From: Oscillospiraceae bacterium
GTDB taxonomy: Bacteria > Bacillota > Clostridia > Oscillospirales > Ruminococcaceae
NCBI GenBank assembly: GCA_030523195.1
Contig: JAUNJC010000006.1
Span: forward strand, 1 to 38,130
Direction: 5' to 3'
Length of the DNA stretch: 38,130 nt
Each line of letters starts with the position of its first letter. The first letter of the stretch is position 1. The notes under the pieces were generated by a model, which worked only from the letters and a program-made list of their open reading frames with translations, did not search any database and was not told where the DNA came from. Shown in pieces: positions 34,508 through 38,130 of this stretch. The position numbers and the translations under genes were made by a program.

Positions 34508-34720
34508 TCAAGATTCCTTTTTTAATTTTTTCGTGGCTGCTGCAATCATATCCTCCAGTTCGCCTGCTTTTAATTTCTCTGCTAAGCCGCTTTTTTTCAG
34601 AAAGGCTTCTATTTTTTCACGGGATTCCTCATTTTTTACCATGTTTTCAATCGTTTCCCGAATTTTCTCATCATTGTCTGCGATCAGATCCGTTAACTGA
34701 TCTTTTAACTTTCCAAGCAT
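34508..34720 (-). CDS. Small charged helical protein
   Basis: 70 residues, mostly helix with many Lys and Glu (MLGKLKDQLTDLIADNDEKI, then KKSGLAEKLKAGELEDMIAA). No known motif. The start at 34720 has AAAGGAG upstream. It sits between the leucine-rich-repeat gene (17 bases) and the YkgJ-like gene (1 base), so all three are probably one transcript. Confidence 0.7.
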   Translation of the reverse strand: MLGKLKDQLTDLIADNDEKIRETIENMVKNEESREKIEAFLKKSGLAEKLKAGELEDMIAAATKKLKKES

Positions 34721-34737
34721 ATAAACTGACTCCTTTT

Positions 34738-36180
34738 CTATTTTAAAATTTGCCGCTTCAACAGAACCAAATCCAAAACCTGTACGGCATGGTCTCCGTT
34801 CATATCGCTGACTTGTCCCTGTTGCAGCGTGAGCGGTTGCTTCCGCAGTAGATATTTCTGAAGGATTACGACATCTGCCATTGTAACTGTCCCATCCAGA
34901 TTTACATCCCCGGTTTCCCAAGCAAAGGCTTCTCCGAGACTATGAAAACGAAGTCCATACTTTTCTGCATATGCCTGAGCAGTAGAGCCTTCATAACCAG
35001 AAATGATTCCAGAAAAAATGGGACTGCCGTCTTCTGCAAGGGCATTGCAAATGGTTTCTGCATCGTCGAACAAAACGCAGTTTGGATTCAAAATTGTAAT
35101 TTCTTCCAAGCTACTACATTGCGAAAAGACAGCTTCACCGATTTCAGTGACAGAGGCAGGAACAACAATGCTTTTTAAACTGGAACAGCCTGTAAACAGA
35201 TTGTCTTCCAGTTTTGTCACCTGTTCTGGAATCGTAAAGGTTTCCAATGCAGTGCAATTTTGAAAGGTGCATTTTCCCAATTCTGTAACAGTTTCCGGAA
35301 GCGTAATTTGCTGCAAGGCAGTACATCCAGAAAATACGCTATCCTGTATTGTTGTTACCGTATCTGGAATTTGCACACTGCTCAGGTTGCTGCATCCAAA
35401 AAACAAACAGGAGCTCAACGTCGTAATGCCCTCAGGAATGGTACACTGCTGCAAAGCAGTGCAATGGGCAAACGTATCAATGCCCAAATTTTGTACATTG
35501 TCTGATATTGTAATCTCCTCCAGATTTTCTGCACCCAAAAAAGCAAACCCGCTGACTGTCTTCACAATATCTGGAATGACAAAACTGGAATTTGATTTTG
35601 CAGACGGATACCAAATCAAGGTTGTTCCATCCTTGGAATAGAGAACATCCTCTCTCTCAGAAAAATTAGAATTCTCATCTGCCACTGTGAACTTCTGCAA
35701 AGAAGAACAATCACTAAACGCACAGTTTCCAATGGTCTTTACTTGTGCTGGAATGTGCAGTTCTGTAAGAGATGTACACAGCGAGAAAGCATTGCTTTTT
35801 ATGGTTGTAAGGCTATCTGGTAGTGTAATCTGTGCAAACGCACAACTAGCAAAAGCCTGTGTTTCAAGGGTTGTAATGCCTTCCGGTATGGTAACCTTTG
35901 TGAGGTTGCGACACATCATAAAACCCTGTTTGCGAACCGTTGTAACGGGAACGCCGTTTACTTCTGCTGCAATGTCGGCTGTCACGATGGATTTGTTTGT
36001 TGCACCGACTTCTGCATAAGTATCATACAGATAATAGGTAAGTTCATCTATGACCACTTTGGTAGCCGTTTCTGAAGCAACAGAAACGGCAGCAACTGGT
36101 TCGCTATCAGCAGATACCGGAGGCGGTATGCTCACTGCCAATAAAACAGATACTGTAAGGGGAAGCCACATTTTTCTCAT
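34738..36180 (-). CDS. Secreted BspA-type leucine-rich-repeat protein with dockerin
   Basis: 480 residues. Signal peptide 1-24 (ending PPPVSA). Residues about 85-375 are LRR_5/BspA repeats with the pattern C-T-x-L-x-x-I-x-I-P-x-x-V-T-x-I-x-x-x-x-F (IPDTVTTIQDSVFSGCTALQ). Residues 424-480 are a dockerin (GDVNLDGTVTMADVV and SDMNGDHAVQVLDLV). The second calcium loop reads DMNGDHAVQ, less regular than the first. BspA repeats bind proteins or host surfaces; the dockerin would hang it on a cohesin. The ribosome site is weak (AAAGAGTG). Confidence 0.9.
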   Translation of the reverse strand: MRKMWLPLTVSVLLAVSIPPPVSADSEPVAAVSVASETATKVVIDELTYYLYDTYAEVGATNKSIVTADIAAEVNGVPVTTVRKQGFMMCRNLTKVTIPEGITTLETQAFASCAFAQITLPDSLTTIKSNAFSLCTSLTELHIPAQVKTIGNCAFSDCSSLQKFTVADENSNFSEREDVLYSKDGTTLIWYPSAKSNSSFVIPDIVKTVSGFAFLGAENLEEITISDNVQNLGIDTFAHCTALQQCTIPEGITTLSSCLFFGCSNLSSVQIPDTVTTIQDSVFSGCTALQQITLPETVTELGKCTFQNCTALETFTIPEQVTKLEDNLFTGCSSLKSIVVPASVTEIGEAVFSQCSSLEEITILNPNCVLFDDAETICNALAEDGSPIFSGIISGYEGSTAQAYAEKYGLRFHSLGEAFAWETGDVNLDGTVTMADVVILQKYLLRKQPLTLQQGQVSDMNGDHAVQVLDLVLLKRQILK

Positions 36181-36222
36181 AAAAACACTCTTTTATTACC
36201 CTCTCTGTAAAGTTCACACACA

Positions 36223-36257
36223 AAAGAAAATCAGGGACTCCCTATTCAGAAAGCCCC
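36223..36257 (-). terminator. Terminator of ilvE
   Basis: On minus GGGGCT pairs with AGTCCC (one G-U pair) over a 12-base loop, followed by GATTTTCTTTT. It begins 22 bases after the stop. Confidence 0.55.
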
Positions 36258-36278
36258 TTTTTCATCATTTCGCAAAAA

Positions 36279-37349
36279 TTAGTCCAATGGTACAACCCAA
36301 CCAAACGGATCTGGTAATTTGCCCCATTGAATACCCGTCAAGGTATCATAAATTCTTTGAGAAATTGGTCCAATCTGATTGTTGTTGATCTCCATTACCT
36401 TATCATCCCACTTGAGATGTCCAACCGGAGAAATCACCGCTGCGGTACCCGTACCGAATACTTCATCCAACTTGCCATTATCATAGGCATCTGCAATTTC
36501 CTGAATGGTGATTCGGCGTTCTGATACTGGCAAGCCCCAACTCTTACACAATTCAATCGTGGACTTTCTGGTAATACCAGACAAAATCGAACCCGTTTCC
36601 AAAGATGGTGTTACTACCTCTCCGTCAATTACAAAGAAGATATTCATCGCACCAACTTCTTCAATATACTTCTGCTCTACGCCGTCCAGCCACAGAACCT
36701 GAGAATAATTCTGCTTATGGGCATCATCCTGACTGTGCAGAGAAGCTGCATAATTACCGCCAGTCTTTGCATAACCCATACATCCACGAACCGTACGAAC
36801 ATACTTATCCTCTACGTAAATATTAACCGGATTCAACCCGGAAGCATAATAGGCACCAGACGGTGACAAAATAATCATAAACAGATACTGTGCACCCGGA
36901 CGCACACCAAGGAATGGGTCAACTGCAAAGATAAATGGACGAATATACAGAGAAGTGCCATCCAGATGCGGAACCCAGTCTTTTTCGACTTCCAGCAGTT
37001 CGGTCAGGCACTGCATTGCCAAATCTACTGGCAATTCTGGAATGACCAGACGTTCATTGGAATGATTCAGACGCTTAAAGTTTTCTTCTGGACGAAACAG
37101 CTGAATCTTATCATCTGCCGTGCGATAGGCTTTCATGCCTTCAAAAACAGTCTGCCCATAGTGCAAACACATGGCAGCCGGACTCAGTTCAATATTACCG
37201 TATGGTACAATTTCCGGATCATGCCAGCCCTGTCCCTCGTCATAGGGCATAATCAGCATATGGTCGGTAAAGACATGACCAAAGCCAAGCTTACTTTCAT
37301 CCTGCGGCTTTTCTTTCAAGGTTGCCGCTAATTTTTTCTTGATTTCCAT
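36279..37349 (-). CDS. ilvE: Branched-chain amino acid aminotransferase
   Basis: Pyridoxal-phosphate enzyme for the last step of Leu, Ile and Val synthesis; 356 residues, the long bacterial/eukaryotic type. The cofactor lysine is Lys195 in [13 protein letters not shown]. Other family blocks are [40 protein letters not shown] and [12 protein letters not shown]. The start has GAGGTTTTGT upstream and a strong promoter. Monocistronic. Confidence 0.97.
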   Translation of the reverse strand: MEIKKKLAATLKEKPQDESKLGFGHVFTDHMLIMPYDEGQGWHDPEIVPYGNIELSPAAMCLHYGQTVFEGMKAYRTADDKIQLFRPEENFKRLNHSNERLVIPELPVDLAMQCLTELLEVEKDWVPHLDGTSLYIRPFIFAVDPFLGVRPGAQYLFMIILSPSGAYYASGLNPVNIYVEDKYVRTVRGCMGYAKTGGNYAASLHSQDDAHKQNYSQVLWLDGVEQKYIEEVGAMNIFFVIDGEVVTPSLETGSILSGITRKSTIELCKSWGLPVSERRITIQEIADAYDNGKLDEVFGTGTAAVISPVGHLKWDDKVMEINNNQIGPISQRIYDTLTGIQWGKLPDPFGWVVPLD

Positions 37350-37423
37350 AATACAAAACCTCTTTTTTGTGATATTAACAGGAAAACAGTGATCTTTGAT
37401 GTGTTTTTCTGTTATTTGTCTTT

Positions 37424-37452
37424 ATTATAGCACAGTTTTTCCGCTTTTGCAA
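37424..37452 (-). promoter_or_regulatory. Promoter of ilvE
   Basis: TTGCAA (37447-37452), 17 bases, TATAAT (37424-37429) on minus; no T-box or attenuator is evident in the short leader. Confidence 0.8.
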
Positions 37453-37632
37453 TTCTATTTGCAAAAAAAATGAGGAGAAACTTGAAAAAACGAAAACAGA
37501 AATTAAATGAAAACAGTTTAGACTGATTTCAGGTGATCCTTTCTACTATAAAAATCTATTTTTCAAATTGCGGGTTAAGTTACCCAGCTTAGTAATAATA
37601 TTACATATTATAACACATTTCATGTAAATTTG

Positions 37633-37688
37633 CGATATATCCCACACAAAAATTCGATAAATCTGTTAAAATAAGCATACGATACATC
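37633..37688 (+). promoter_or_regulatory. Three CGATANATC repeats upstream of the XRE gene
   Basis: CGATATATC (37633-37641), CGATAAATC (37655-37663) and CGATACATC (37680-37688) are direct repeats 22 and 25 bases apart. The last is part of the palindrome ACGATACATCGT (37679-37690). They look like operator half-sites for the adjacent regulator. The rest of the gap 37350-37709 shows only the ilvE promoter. Confidence 0.5.
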
Positions 37689-37709
37689 GTAAAATTGAGG
37701 TGATTTGAA

Positions 37710-37931
37710 ATGTACAAAAGGATTCGTGATCTAAGAAAAAATGCGGGACTCACACAAAAGCAGATTGCACAATATTTAAAAATGTCGCAAACAGGCTATT
37801 CTAAGTATGAAACAGGAGAAAATAATCCACCTATTGTTGTTCTTTGTGCACTAGCTGATTATTATCACGTAAGCTTAGATTACTTAATGGAACGAACGGA
37901 TACAAAAATAACATATTCTAAAAATACTTGA
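37710..37931 (+). CDS. XRE-family helix-turn-helix regulator
   Basis: 73 residues, a single Cro/CI-type domain: IRDLRKNAGLTQKQIAQYLK is helix 1 to 2, MSQTGYSKYETGE the recognition helix, and LCALADYYHVSLDYLMER the end of the fold. No other domain, so it is probably a small DNA-binding repressor. GAGGTGA lies 8-14 bases before the ATG. The three CGATANATC sites upstream suggest autoregulation. Confidence 0.92.
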   Translation: MYKRIRDLRKNAGLTQKQIAQYLKMSQTGYSKYETGENNPPIVVLCALADYYHVSLDYLMERTDTKITYSKNT

Positions 37932-37967
37932 TTGTAATAAAATCACACTATCGTTACCAATGAAAAC

Positions 37968-38130
37968 TTCGCCGGCGAAAACGCTACGCTGTTCGCCTGT
38001 GTTCGCTGTCCGCCCTGTTCCTTGTTCAAATTTGCACTCTTACTACTCTGAATTTCTCTTGTCTATATCGTTTTGTTTCTTCAGAGGGCGGACAGCGAAT
38101 CTCTTTTCTCCTAGATTGCAATTTTCTCTG
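37968..38130. repeat. Dispersed hairpin-rich repeat, copy B (cut by window end)
   Basis: The first stem is GGCGAA/TTCGCC (37974-37997) with a 12-base loop. A wide stem joins 38001-38016 to 38085-38100 with 15 of 16 pairs. The sequence then matches copy A through TAGATTGCAATTTTCTCTG at the edge. A palindrome TTCGCCGGCGAA marks the left side. Confidence 0.7.

Noticed and set aside
34721..34921. Upstream extension of the 70-residue protein
   Set aside because: The extension is antisense-frame sequence of the dockerin gene; AAAGGAG fixes the start at 34720.

Overview
The window looks like a chromosomal segment of a Ruminococcus-like gut Firmicute (Oscillospiraceae), judged from the sequence only. 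Two secreted proteins end in dockerin modules (3812-4930 and 34738-36180), a third secreted protein runs into a Thr-rich linker at the left edge, ribosome binding sites are AGGAGG-type, promoters are close to TTGACA-17-TATAAT, and typical Firmicute genes occur (rny, ireB, a DUF1540 gene, a PdaA-like deacetylase). The species cannot be named from this.

Layout. 1-7000 (all minus) is a surface block: a truncated exported protein with a Thr-rich tail, a membrane HtrA protease, a dockerin-bearing SGNH hydrolase, an FkbM-type methyltransferase and a small PH-domain protein. 7001-15674 is mixed housekeeping: rny, a lipoprotein, a 2[4Fe-4S] ferredoxin, a zinc-type ArsR repressor, a degenerate CPBP membrane protein, tadA, a PdaA-like deacetylase, ireB followed by a possible 38-residue protein, and a DUF1540 protein. 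Non-coding parts of this stretch are rich in hairpins and candidate small transcripts. 15675-18029 is a large membrane-anchored protein of unknown function.

18104-25568 is a tightly packed minus-strand glycan operon under a perfect consensus promoter (25611-25639): polyprenyl-phosphate glycosylphosphotransferase, ManC, Gmd, two GT4 glycosyltransferases, an Rmd-type reductase and a coiled-coil protein. ManC, Gmd and Rmd together make GDP-D-rhamnose from mannose-1-phosphate. The membrane transferase would start a lipid-linked glycan and the two GT4 enzymes would extend it. A flippase-like membrane protein (28038-29456) lies nearby on the opposite strand. No phosphomannomutase or polymerase gene is present.

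25996-27337 is an ECF sigma factor overlapping a membrane anti-sigma-like partner with a Pro/Thr/Glu-rich outer stalk. 27511-27750 holds no gene but appears to encode a compact structured RNA on the minus strand with its own terminator. 28038-33932 (plus) carries the flippase, deoD, a small unknown protein, metG and a short-chain dehydrogenase, the last preceded by a 108-bp tandem duplication. 34021-37349 (minus) has a YkgJ-like CxxCxxCC protein, a small charged protein, a BspA-type leucine-rich-repeat protein with dockerin, and ilvE. 37710-37931 is an XRE regulator behind three CGATANATC repeats.

The signals least explained by known genes are: a dispersed hairpin-rich repeat at 15283-15536 and 37968-38130, whose first stem shows paired base changes between the two copies; a second hairpin array with 12-bp terminal inverted repeats at 10064-10217; the structured RNA at 27511-27750; and two promoter/terminator pairs with no clear gene between them (7373-7462, 15065-15234).
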